From Firm-04 sp045591925 (lineage in GTDB: Bacteria; Bacillota; Clostridia; Oscillospirales; Ruminococcaceae), in contig JAZNTW010000013.1 in NCBI GenBank assembly GCA_045591925.1, forward strand, positions 1-64,000: a stretch of DNA of 64,000 nt, in the 5' to 3' direction. The notes beneath the pieces are model-generated. The model did not search any database, was not told where the DNA came from, and saw only the letters and a program-made list of their open reading frames with translations. Positions 16,222 through 24,138 of the stretch are shown one piece after another; within the stretch, counting starts at the first letter, position 1, and each line of letters begins with the position of its first letter. Position numbers and translations under genes: made by a program.

Positions 16222-17925
16222 TCACAATTCATTTAAAAGCTGAAGTGCGATTATAAGATAAGCAGAAGGAAATGTCCAATGCCCAGTTCGACGTGCGTCC
16301 ATTCCTTTTGGGAAATAATATGTATATCTGTCATGAATATCTTTCGCAACATTTTTCTTCAAAATATCGTGGACATGACCAATAACCTTGCTTAATTGCA
16401 ATTCACCTATTTTGTGGCTTTTATACGCAAGTGACAATGCTTGCACGGTATACCGGATTGTGATATGATTCCAAGGTGCTTTTTTTGCTCCGATACCATT
16501 CTTATCGATACCATAGAGCGTTTCCACCTCTATTTGCTTGTCTTCCGCGACAAACTCTTGAAATACAAATCCAATTCCTTCCGTAAGATTGTAGGATTGT
16601 TCGATTTTTTTTTGCATGGAAGGAGAAAGTTTGAAAAAAATGCAAATCAGTAAAGCACTTGTTATCAGTCGGCTTTCAGAATCGCCGATAAAAAAGCCCA
16701 TTTTTCCATCGGAGGAGCATTCAAACACATGCTGGCAGAACGATTCGAATTCTTTTGTTTCAGAGATTCTATAGTCCAGTAGATTCCATAGCACTTTACA
16801 TGTACTCGCCATACTGCAGTCATCATCATTCATACGGGCAGAATACATACCCCAACCATAGTCGGGATTGCGATTATCCCAAATGTATTTTGCAATATAT
16901 TCATATTTGGAATAATCATGAATTAATCCAGACGGATTATTACGTTCCAACGTAACTAATTCTAAAAGTAAGGCTGAGCAGTTGATTGTAGAGGCCTTTA
17001 ACGATTTGCTAGACAAGCCATCATCTTGGACACACGCCAATGCTTCGCTCAGTATTTGTTGATATGCTTGTTCTTTGCGAATGTCAAATCCGGTATATTT
17101 CATTGCAAGGAGACCTTCAATTATATTAGCATGTTGAATTTCGGTTGCAGAATCCACAGCCCCCCATCGTACAGGAATATTGAGGAGCCAATCCATCAAT
17201 TGATTAATATATACCGAGTAATCATCGCGTTGAATAGGTTCAGGGAGCAGGGCGATGTGATGTAATTGTGGGTCTGCTTGCCATACCGATATCAGTTCAC
17301 ATAGTTTATCCGTATATGAGTACTTCGATGGTAGGATGAACGAATCATAACTACACGGAAAAACAGATACAATCAATAAATACATTAATGCAGAATAAGG
17401 ATCGTTTTGTAATGCTCCCTCCAGAAAACGTATGATGTTTTTATTGTTCGCTTCATCAAAACCGATACATTCTGCAGAGAGGAATTCTTTGAATATTCGA
17501 TGTTCAGCAGTAATCATCTCTGCGTTTCTGTCCCGTAATGCTTTTTTCAAACGCATGATGGTATCAGTTGGATCGAATTTTTTATAAAGATATAGATAAA
17601 ATTCTGTAACTAGTTTATTTTGTTTAGCGCGTACTTCTTTCGTGCGCTTATCTGTATAAAGATTTCGATACAAAAAATCTTTGTCTGGTCTATCACTCTG
17701 AGATTGCCCGAGAATCACGTAATCGCAGTCGGAGTCTTTGTCTTGATGCAAATCTAAATATGTCTGCTGCGTTTTATCAGATTCCCAATCTCTTGGAGCA
17801 AACACATCATTGAATAGTTTAATGATGTCATCTGCCTTACCAACACAACGTTTAGGTTTGCCTTTCGGAACTGCGTTCTCAATCAATTGAACGATAGCTT
17901 TGAATGATAAACGAGTCATAAGCAT
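16222..17925 (-). CDS. Toroid-like (terpene-cyclase-fold-like) protein of the PfkB cassette, 567 aa
   Basis: I do not recognise the full-length family. The N-terminal 180 residues are basic and helical. The C-terminal half has repeated short helices with YGWGMYSARMNDDDCSMAST, then TCKVLWNLLDYR and later RYTVQALSLAYKSH, reminiscent of the alpha/alpha toroid of squalene-cyclase and prenyltransferase-like proteins. The acidic NDDD stretch sits where class II cyclases have DxDD. There are no membrane helices or signal peptide. The start has GAGGGGATG upstream and tandem ATG choices (17925 or 17919). It is the first gene of the three-gene operon. The function cannot be assigned. Confidence 0.65.
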   Translation of the reverse strand: MLMTRLSFKAIVQLIENAVPKGKPKRCVGKADDIIKLFNDVFAPRDWESDKTQQTYLDLHQDKDSDCDYVILGQSQSDRPDKDFLYRNLYTDKRTKEVRAKQNKLVTEFYLYLYKKFDPTDTIMRLKKALRDRNAEMITAEHRIFKEFLSAECIGFDEANNKNIIRFLEGALQNDPYSALMYLLIVSVFPCSYDSFILPSKYSYTDKLCELISVWQADPQLHHIALLPEPIQRDDYSVYINQLMDWLLNIPVRWGAVDSATEIQHANIIEGLLAMKYTGFDIRKEQAYQQILSEALACVQDDGLSSKSLKASTINCSALLLELVTLERNNPSGLIHDYSKYEYIAKYIWDNRNPDYGWGMYSARMNDDDCSMASTCKVLWNLLDYRISETKEFESFCQHVFECSSDGKMGFFIGDSESRLITSALLICIFFKLSPSMQKKIEQSYNLTEGIGFVFQEFVAEDKQIEVETLYGIDKNGIGAKKAPWNHITIRYTVQALSLAYKSHKIGELQLSKVIGHVHDILKKNVAKDIHDRYTYYFPKGMDARRTGHWTFPSAYLIIALQLLNEL

Positions 17926-18059
17926 CTTTTCTTCATCCCCTCGCTTTTCTTAGCCATGCCTTTTTATATTGCTCAAAAAGACTCAAGCGCTTTCCGTAAG
18001 ATTAACAATCAACACTCCGAACGAAAGTCGGGTTATAGATTGTGTACAAGAATTCAAAT

Positions 18060-18087
18060 TTGTACTCAAAATCAAAATAATTGTACT
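18060..18087 (+). promoter_or_regulatory. TTGTACT direct repeats upstream of the cell-wall operon promoter
   Basis: TTGTACT occurs at 18060-18066 and 18081-18087, exactly 21 bp apart (two helix turns), with a third TGTAC at 18043. The repeats end 21 bp upstream of the -35 box at 18108, a suitable place for a dimeric activator. The rest of the 17926-18271 gap is AT-rich with no gene. Confidence 0.4.
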
Positions 18088-18107
18088 AATCGCACTGATT
18101 TTGCAAA

Positions 18108-18136
18108 TTGATTATTATACATAATTCTGATATGAT
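18108..18136 (+). promoter_or_regulatory. Strong promoter of the cell-wall/GTPase operon
   Basis: TTGATT (18108-18113), 17-nt spacer, TATGAT (18131-18136) with an extended TGA before the -10 box. It is the only clear promoter upstream of the nine co-oriented genes from 18272 to 26945. The leader is about 130 nt long. Confidence 0.75.
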
Positions 18137-18271
18137 ATATATAGAAGAGAAAACCACCTTGGATGCAGCGCATGAAGATGGAGATATGTAGCTGAATAAA
18201 ACCTACTATACTTATTATAAGGTATTAAAGCAGCTTTGTCAAGTGGTTATTAGAAAAAGGAGGATAAAACA

Positions 18272-18628
18272 ATGACAAGCACCGTTTTGATCACAGATCA
18301 CGCAAAGCTTCGTTTCGACGAGCGTTTGGGGCTCAAAACTGACGCACGGACTTTGCGTACTGCTGAACTCGCCTGGGAACGCGGGGTGGATCGCGACACG
18401 ACTGATAATGTTCAGCTGCGCCGGTTCCTCGATTTGAAGACAATCGATGAAAACTGCACTATCATCAAGTTCTTCAACGGCGTTGTTTTCATCTTCGGGA
18501 CCGATTCGAACAAGCCTGTGTTGATCACAGTATACGCTCTGCCGAAGAATATCTTCTGCAAGTACCATAAAGGTGAAAAGGTGCGTAACCGCAAACGTTT
18601 CCAAAAGCTCCATCCTGAGCTGATGTAA
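18272..18628 (+). CDS. Small hypothetical protein, first gene of the cell-wall operon, 118 aa
   Basis: A compact soluble protein. The pattern HAKLRFDERLGL, AELAWERG and VLITVYALP resembles the helix-strand layout of DUF4258/BrnT-type small proteins (H-x-x-R-x-x-ER start, and a final strand with LITVY), but the match is loose. The C-terminus is strongly basic (KYHKGEKVRNRKRFQKLH), so it may bind RNA, DNA or membranes. The start has AAAAGGAGG upstream. The next gene follows after 12 nt with an excellent ribosome binding site. It may be a regulator of the operon. Confidence 0.65.
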   Translation: MTSTVLITDHAKLRFDERLGLKTDARTLRTAELAWERGVDRDTTDNVQLRRFLDLKTIDENCTIIKFFNGVVFIFGTDSNKPVLITVYALPKNIFCKYHKGEKVRNRKRFQKLHPELM

Positions 18629-18640
18629 GGAGGTATTACC

Positions 18641-18838
18641 ATGGAGCACGATTACAAGCTTTTCCGTCGTTTCGATGCTGTCAAGCGCCTCTTCCTGCTG
18701 TTCTTCATCCTCTATGTCGTGGCTGCATTGTCTACCGCAGAAGTGAGAGCAGCACTTCCGGGTATTGGTGAAGTTGTTGAGTTCTACATCCAGCTTGTGC
18801 ATGCATTCATCAGCGTGTTCAGTTCAGGAGGGAGGTGA
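18641..18838 (+). CDS. Small single-pass membrane protein, 65 aa
   Basis: A basic N-terminus (MEHDYKLFRRFDAVKR) precedes one strong hydrophobic helix (LFLLFFILYVVAALS) and a second amphipathic stretch. The AAGGAGG site 8 nt before the ATG leaves little doubt that it is translated. It sits between two small genes of the same operon, 5 nt before the next start. It is probably a membrane adaptor for the complex encoded downstream. No family recognised. Confidence 0.65.
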   Translation: MEHDYKLFRRFDAVKRLFLLFFILYVVAALSTAEVRAALPGIGEVVEFYIQLVHAFISVFSSGGR

Positions 18839-18842
18839 ATTT

Positions 18843-19121
18843 ATGAAAGCCACAATTACTGATATTTCGGTCACAGAAGCTTGCATCCTCCGCCTCTTCC
18901 GATACATCGCCACAGAGGCCTACGAAGGTAAGAAGATTGCGCAGCCATCGAAGGTGGTCTTCGCCGATGGTGACCATCTCAGAATCGAACAGGTGATCAT
19001 TTTTGAGCCGAGAGAACGGGAAATCACAACTGTTACAGAGCTGGTTGTCCCGTTCAGCTGGCAGCACAATACGGAAGGCACCGCATCCATCCTTACTGAC
19101 TTTATGGCAAAGCTCGTGTAA
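18843..19121 (+). CDS. Hypothetical protein, 92 aa
   Basis: A small soluble protein with alternating helices and strands (EACILRLFRYIATEAYEG, KVVFADGDHLRIEQVIIF, REITTVTELVVPF). The start at 18843 follows GGAGGGAGGTGA, the best ribosome binding site in the region, so the longer open frame from 18765 is not used. No cysteines pair up and no membrane segment is seen. A 16-bp hairpin follows the stop. Function unknown; the position ties it to the cell-wall operon. Confidence 0.65.
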   Translation: MKATITDISVTEACILRLFRYIATEAYEGKKIAQPSKVVFADGDHLRIEQVIIFEPREREITTVTELVVPFSWQHNTEGTASILTDFMAKLV

Positions 19122-19132
19122 ATCGTTTTGTT

Positions 19133-19170
19133 ATCCTGTATCCGTTGAAAAGAATCAACGGATACAGGAT
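19133..19170 (+). other. Intercistronic hairpin, 16-bp perfect stem
   Basis: ATCCTGTATCCGTTGA (19133-19148) is exactly complementary to 19155-19170 with a 6-nt loop. There is no U-tract, and an operon gene follows 28 nt later, so this is not a normal terminator. It could be an RNA processing or stability element setting the ratio of upstream small proteins to downstream enzymes. Confidence 0.6.
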
Positions 19171-19197
19171 TGACCGAAGTGACTGGAGGAATAACCA

Positions 19198-19914
19198 ATG
19201 AAGAAGATTTCAAAGCCCATTGTGGCTATACCAGCGATGTTTCCGGCAATGCTGATAATGCTGGTCGGGATGCGTCTTTTCGGAATCATTACCATCAGAA
19301 ATACCGCTTCCGATTTCGAGAATTTTCGTCAAATTCTGAAATCGCCGGAACCGAAACTCGCAGATATCATTGAGATTTATCAGTACCAGTACAATTTGTT
19401 CAATCTTATTGCATTGCTTTCAGCTTTGATTATCCTCTTGATTATCTGCATCAGTATTCGGACTGGAAGCCTCAAAGCATGTGCTCGTTCGTTCCGAAAA
19501 TGGATGAAAAATACGCATCTCCCTAATATCGGCAATATTCAGAGAATGGTGTCTTCGTTTATCAAGGGCATTCAGTACGGGCAGATTTCTGATGTAAAGC
19601 GCAGATACCGTGTTGTCATGAGCATTTGTGGCAAGCAGCAATCATTTCTGTTTGCGGCGGACAAATCCGAAAAGCCAGCGGTTATGGACTTATCGTGCTT
19701 CGATTCTGTCGGAACAGCTGGCGAAGGCTTGGTTCGTATTTCTATTCCCAAAACCACTCTGATTTGGGGGCGTAGAGGAGTTTCGCTGATTTCCAAAGGT
19801 ATGGCATTCAGTGTCATCGGCGAAGACAGAACAGCAAGTCGTGTGCATGTGTCTGTTGGTGAGCGAATATCCGTCAGAGTTGGCGATACAACCATTAACA
19901 TTGTCGTATTTTGA
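19198..19914 (+). CDS. Two-TM membrane protein with C-terminal beta domain, 238 aa
   Basis: Helix 1 spans about residues 8-32 (AIPAMFPAMLIMLVGMRLFG) and helix 2 about 68-88 (LFNLIALLSALIILLIICIS), separated by an outside loop of about 35 residues. The C-terminal 110 residues are cytoplasmic by charge and beta-rich (KTTLIWGRRGVSLISK, AFSVIGEDRTASRVHVSV). They faintly recall FHA-like or other small beta-sandwich interaction domains, though the key FHA residues are not clear. The gene is 15 nt before the GTPase-like gene. It is likely the membrane anchor that links the GTPase to the wall-synthesis enzymes. Family not recognised. Confidence 0.65.
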   Translation: MKKISKPIVAIPAMFPAMLIMLVGMRLFGIITIRNTASDFENFRQILKSPEPKLADIIEIYQYQYNLFNLIALLSALIILLIICISIRTGSLKACARSFRKWMKNTHLPNIGNIQRMVSSFIKGIQYGQISDVKRRYRVVMSICGKQQSFLFAADKSEKPAVMDLSCFDSVGTAGEGLVRISIPKTTLIWGRRGVSLISKGMAFSVIGEDRTASRVHVSVGERISVRVGDTTINIVVF

Positions 19915-19928
19915 GGGAGGCTATCGAT

Positions 19929-20987
19929 ATGAGGAGATGCATATACTGTGGAGCAGAGATGAAGGCACCGCTTCATCTGGTTACCTGCAAAGAAACGAAG
20001 CACATGCTGAATAGCGCTTATTGCGAAGTCGATATGCGGCTTCAGGCATACCTCCAGCGGTTCGGTGAACCGACAGAGGACGTGCTCACACAAGTTGCTT
20101 TCAGCGGTGATGATGATATTCCTGATGATCTCCGCGGAGTCATCCAGCAAATCGGAGACCGGTATTATTATACAAGTGAAGAATCGAGCTTTCCGAATGT
20201 ACCGGTCACGAATCTGGCTTGTGAGCACTGTCACAGTAATATCACGAACGTTCTTTCAGCTAAAAAATGCAACACAGTTGTGATGGTTGCACCGCCTGAA
20301 GCGGGCAAAACGATTACGCTGGCATCGCTTTCTGCATCCCTTCGTTCTGATCAGATAAGCCCCGGATTCTCAGCGGCAAGCTTCGAGCAGTCGTATTACA
20401 CTTGTCTCGCCGCTGACCTTTTGCAAGGGAAAGTTCCGGATGCTACGCCGTTTCTTTCTGGGAAGAGTATGCGTCAGCCAACCTATTTTCTGCAATCTGC
20501 AGACGGAACACTTACAGCAATTGTGGATCAGTCGGGTGAAAATATTGCACATAATCAGCTACATATCCCTGCTGGGTCTACGGTTGCGTTTCTGATTGAC
20601 GGACAGGCAATTGATAATGCTCCAATTACAGATTATCTCCGGATCGCTGCAGAATACCCATATATTCACAAATACATCATTGTTGTAACAAAATCAGATT
20701 TACTCGATCAAGATTCTGTGAACCATGTAATGTTGACCGAATACAAGCAGCGCTTTCCATTCTCATACCGTGAACTTCAGTACATGCGCCGTTCAGTTGC
20801 CCCTCAAGCTCTGAATAAGCATTTCCCTGTTGTTGCGCAGCTCATGCATCAGCTTCGTTTGATGGAAGGGCGTTCTGTTGACGTTTTGTTCACATCCGCA
20901 ATAGGAACCTCAGCAAAGGATGGTCATCTGCAAGGTGCTTACGCGCCAAAGTATTTGACAGATTTTGCTCTCGCCATGGCACAATAA
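19929..20987 (+). CDS. Zinc-ribbon P-loop GTPase-like protein, 352 aa
   Basis: The N-terminus has a zinc-ribbon half (CIYCGAEM, residues 4-11, with further Cys at 20 and 32) and a second one at about 98 (CEHCHSNI). A P-loop NTPase domain follows: Walker A APPEAGKT (121-128), a G3-like VDQSGE (199-204), hydrophobic strand FLID (221-224), and G4 TKSD (254-257), which specifies guanine. The layout fits a TRAFAC-type GTPase such as the DO-GTPase groups of bacterial conflict systems, which also carry zinc ribbons. That link is an inference. The start at 19929 follows GAGGGAGG, so the open frame from 19911 is not needed. It probably controls the wall enzymes of this operon. Confidence 0.75.
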   Translation: MRRCIYCGAEMKAPLHLVTCKETKHMLNSAYCEVDMRLQAYLQRFGEPTEDVLTQVAFSGDDDIPDDLRGVIQQIGDRYYYTSEESSFPNVPVTNLACEHCHSNITNVLSAKKCNTVVMVAPPEAGKTITLASLSASLRSDQISPGFSAASFEQSYYTCLAADLLQGKVPDATPFLSGKSMRQPTYFLQSADGTLTAIVDQSGENIAHNQLHIPAGSTVAFLIDGQAIDNAPITDYLRIAAEYPYIHKYIIVVTKSDLLDQDSVNHVMLTEYKQRFPFSYRELQYMRRSVAPQALNKHFPVVAQLMHQLRLMEGRSVDVLFTSAIGTSAKDGHLQGAYAPKYLTDFALAMAQ

Positions 20988-21004
20988 TAAAGGGGGGATA
21001 TGAC

Positions 21005-22534
21005 ATGATGGAAGGCTATATCGAAACTGCAGCTTGCACAGGCAAGTTTGATTATCAGCTGTGTGCTGTATTGGTTCACACAAAGCAGGGTTATATTCTG
21101 CAGTCCGAGGAGACAGATGAACAGTATCGCCATCAACTCCACGCCCTTCTAAACCGGATTGTAACTGCATTCCCGCCGCTTGAAAACGGCAATCGACTGA
21201 TTCTTGCGGCACTGGATGGTATCGCATATATGTGCATCCAGGAGCCGCCAGATCGGTTAGAGGCACGCCGCACCTCCAAATTGAGTCTGTATATCTTTTC
21301 TGAAGACAACAGTTCAAATTCGGAAGCATCTCCTGCCATCATTGCAGAGTGTGGTAGAATGATGCGGCGAATCAGCGGTAAGAAAACGTCCATGTCGGAA
21401 TACTACTACTATACCAATTTGAATCAGCTGATTTCAGCATTCATTTTGGCGGCGCATATCATGCCACGATGCATTGAACAAAGAATGATCTTCAATACGA
21501 AAGCAATTGCTGATGTAGACGAAGAGAAAGGTGTGACCGGCACCCCTGTAGGCGATCTTGCGTATATGGAGCTCTTCTCAATATTTCTTTCTCATCTCTG
21601 CAAGAACGGCGGGCTTTCACAGGCTAAGATCAATCAGGCCGCATCATTGTCTGCTGAAATCAGCAGAAAGTCCACATTCAGGTACTGGGATGTACTCGAC
21701 TTCAATGGGAATCCGAAGATCCTGGCGGATACAGCAACTCAGATTCATCAATATGTCCCGTCAGCATATCCGTATATTGCGATGATTTGCATTGCAAACG
21801 GATATCCATGCGAAACGCTTTCTATTGAGTGTCTGCCTGATACTTTCGTTGATGACCTCGCTGAAACCTACATGGATACGAGCCTCTCTGAACTATCAGC
21901 AATTCGCATTGAGCACCTGTTCCTCTTGTTCCCACGCATAACACTTTCCGCAGCCACAACATCACATGTCAAGCAATTCCTTGAAAAGCAGCATAGTAGA
22001 ACCGAATCGGCGATACGTGCAGTTTTTTTGGATACGCTGCTCGAATTTCAGTATGACCTTGATCTTATAGCACTAGAAAATCAGAGCCTGTGTAAGGAGC
22101 TTTTGAAGCGCATCATTGACAGCGACAGCATTGAGCGACCTGCTCTGGAGTGGTTGATGAAGAAGGTCGAAGCACATACGACACAGGAAGCATCGACATC
22201 ATCAGCTACATACGTACTTGACAAGAGCATCGCAGCTCGCCTTTTCTATCTTCGCATTCCATGCGTTGTTGCCAAGAACAGAACGCGAGTACTCAATGAC
22301 AAGGAACTGATTCGAATTTGTGGTAGTTCCGAAATTGCTATTCAATCGATCATGGAACTGATGAATCTCGAATGGAACCCTGTTCGCACCCTGAATGACA
22401 GTAAATTATATCGAAAGGCTGTCAAACGTCAGACAGTCACAACACGAAAAATGTTGCGTGCTGAATTACGAGCATCTCTCCGAAACTGCTGTCACCTGTT
22501 CAGAGAGTTGTTTCTTTCCTACTTTTATGAATGA
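21005..22534 (+). CDS. GTPase-operon partner protein, 509 aa
   Basis: A large soluble protein of unknown family. The N-terminal 160 residues are alpha/beta (YQLCAVLVHTKQGYILQSEE, RLILAALDGIAYMCI). The rest is almost entirely helical with many short repeats, ending in a basic region (KRQTVTTRKMLRAELRASLR). This general build, and the place right after a GTPase-like gene, recall the GTPase-associated proteins (GAP1 group) described next to bacterial DO-GTPases. The similarity is architectural only and not proven by motif. AAGGGGGG gives a strong ribosome binding site. The next gene follows by 11 nt. Confidence 0.65.
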   Translation: MMEGYIETAACTGKFDYQLCAVLVHTKQGYILQSEETDEQYRHQLHALLNRIVTAFPPLENGNRLILAALDGIAYMCIQEPPDRLEARRTSKLSLYIFSEDNSSNSEASPAIIAECGRMMRRISGKKTSMSEYYYYTNLNQLISAFILAAHIMPRCIEQRMIFNTKAIADVDEEKGVTGTPVGDLAYMELFSIFLSHLCKNGGLSQAKINQAASLSAEISRKSTFRYWDVLDFNGNPKILADTATQIHQYVPSAYPYIAMICIANGYPCETLSIECLPDTFVDDLAETYMDTSLSELSAIRIEHLFLLFPRITLSAATTSHVKQFLEKQHSRTESAIRAVFLDTLLEFQYDLDLIALENQSLCKELLKRIIDSDSIERPALEWLMKKVEAHTTQEASTSSATYVLDKSIAARLFYLRIPCVVAKNRTRVLNDKELIRICGSSEIAIQSIMELMNLEWNPVRTLNDSKLYRKAVKRQTVTTRKMLRAELRASLRNCCHLFRELFLSYFYE

Positions 22535-22545
22535 GGGATTGAATT

Positions 22546-24066
22546 ATGAAAAAGTTTTTGTTTTTTGTTGCAATACTGATTGTCATTGCACTTTGCTTGA
22601 AGCCTGTTTCGCGGCATGAAAGCGAAAACAACGGTTTGGAAGAGACATCGAATGCTGCGATTGCAGAGACCAATACATTGGACTCCACTATGTCCAGCAT
22701 CAACGCAACAACAATGTCAAGTGCATACGAATCCGTAGAAGACAGCCCTGCTGAGTCTGCATCCTCTGCAACTGCATTAACCGAAACCACCGTGGCGGTA
22801 CAGCAAGAAACACTTTCAGATTACAATTTCAGAGGTAGCATTTTCGGTGCTAATGGTAATATGCTGGTCTATACGGACGGTCAGGAGCGCCGTGCCAACA
22901 CGGAGTACGATGTCGCTTTTGGCAATCTGGTTTCTGACTCATCCGCCGTCAAGTTGGACAGTGTCCTGGGTCCTTCCGATTATCGGACTTCTAATGCTCC
23001 AGCTCTGCTGCGTCAAACAAATCCAACACCGTTTTATCCTGACGGTTATCACCCAATCGGACAGAGTGTAATGCTGACCGTAGATGAGCAATTACAACTG
23101 ACAGCCTATGAATATCTGGAATCACACGGTTTCAAGGGATGTATTGTCAAAATGCGTAGCGATGGGGCTATCAAGGTCGCAGCATCTTATCCGTCTTTTT
23201 CGCATAATGCACAGATTAACGGGACAAATAATGCTTTGGCAAATCCTCGTGACGCATTTAACAATCAGTGCTTTACCTCAATGCAGCCCGGCAGTGTATT
23301 CAAGATTCTGTCGGCAACAGTAGCTGTCAAAAACAACATGACATCATTTGATGACCCTGGGACAATTACTGGCTGGAAGGTCGAAAACTGGGATTATGCG
23401 ACCAATCCCGGTCGGTATCCAGTTCGTAGAGATATTCCAACAGCAATCCTCAACTCGAGTAACTGTGTATTCGCAACCGTTGCCTATGACCTCGGGGCAA
23501 CTCGATACCTTTCCGAGTTGGATGCATTGTTCTGTTTTTCATCGCCGATATTAATTGACGGCGTAACAATTACACAGACTTCGGATATGAGTACCAACGC
23601 CAACCTCGCACGGTGCGGCTACGGTCAAAAAGTCAGCGTGTCACCTGTCTATATGACAGCAGCAGCACTTGGAGCCGCATCTACCGGTGAAATGGTGCAG
23701 CCTTATCTTGTGGACAAGACCTACGATACCTTGCTCTGTACACCGCTTCAACAAATCGGAACAAAGCAGGTACTCTCAATTATTCCGGAAGAGTTTACGC
23801 AGCAGCTCCGTGAAGGTATGCTTGCTGTCAGCGAGAATCTCAGCTTGTACAAGGAAGGATGCTCTGTGCTGACCAAGACTGGCACTGCCGCTGTAAACCA
23901 TTCTGGATACACCGATTTCATGAGTATCGTATCTGTTCTCCGAAACGATCAGACAGGAGAATCCGAAGCTCTGATGCTGGTTGTTCAAAATCCAAGTGAT
24001 TTTGGCTACCGATATGCCTCAGATTTCAGAGGAAACATGCAGGAACTAATTGACCTGCTGATGTAA
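22546..24066 (+). CDS. Class B penicillin-binding protein (transpeptidase), 506 aa
   Basis: The N-terminal signal anchor (residues 4-19) is followed by a Ser/Thr-rich linker of about 70 residues, then a transpeptidase domain of about 340 residues. All active-site motifs are present: SVFK (S250-K253, nucleophile), SSN (304-306) and KTG (444-446). It should cross-link peptidoglycan outside the membrane. The sequence before the catalytic domain is short and lacks a normal PBP dimerisation domain. The closest general type is PbpA/PBP2-like proteins that pair with an FtsW/RodA glycosyltransferase, and such a gene follows in the same operon. It is a second, specialised synthase and not the housekeeping divisome enzyme. 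Confidence 0.88.
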   Translation: MKKFLFFVAILIVIALCLKPVSRHESENNGLEETSNAAIAETNTLDSTMSSINATTMSSAYESVEDSPAESASSATALTETTVAVQQETLSDYNFRGSIFGANGNMLVYTDGQERRANTEYDVAFGNLVSDSSAVKLDSVLGPSDYRTSNAPALLRQTNPTPFYPDGYHPIGQSVMLTVDEQLQLTAYEYLESHGFKGCIVKMRSDGAIKVAASYPSFSHNAQINGTNNALANPRDAFNNQCFTSMQPGSVFKILSATVAVKNNMTSFDDPGTITGWKVENWDYATNPGRYPVRRDIPTAILNSSNCVFATVAYDLGATRYLSELDALFCFSSPILIDGVTITQTSDMSTNANLARCGYGQKVSVSPVYMTAAALGAASTGEMVQPYLVDKTYDTLLCTPLQQIGTKQVLSIIPEEFTQQLREGMLAVSENLSLYKEGCSVLTKTGTAAVNHSGYTDFMSIVSVLRNDQTGESEALMLVVQNPSDFGYRYASDFRGNMQELIDLLM

Positions 24067-24072
24067 CAATCC

Positions 24073-24116
24073 ATCCGGAGCAGTGACGCTGAATGTATGT
24101 TCACACTGCTCCGGAT
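24073..24116 (+). other. Intercistronic hairpin, 13-bp perfect stem
   Basis: ATCCGGAGCAGTG (24073-24085) is complementary to 24104-24116. As with the 19133 hairpin there is no U-tract, and the next gene starts 22 nt later. It may be a stability or processing element between the transpeptidase and LCP genes. Confidence 0.55.
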
Positions 24117-24138
24117 CAACAAAAAAGGAGTGTTTCTT

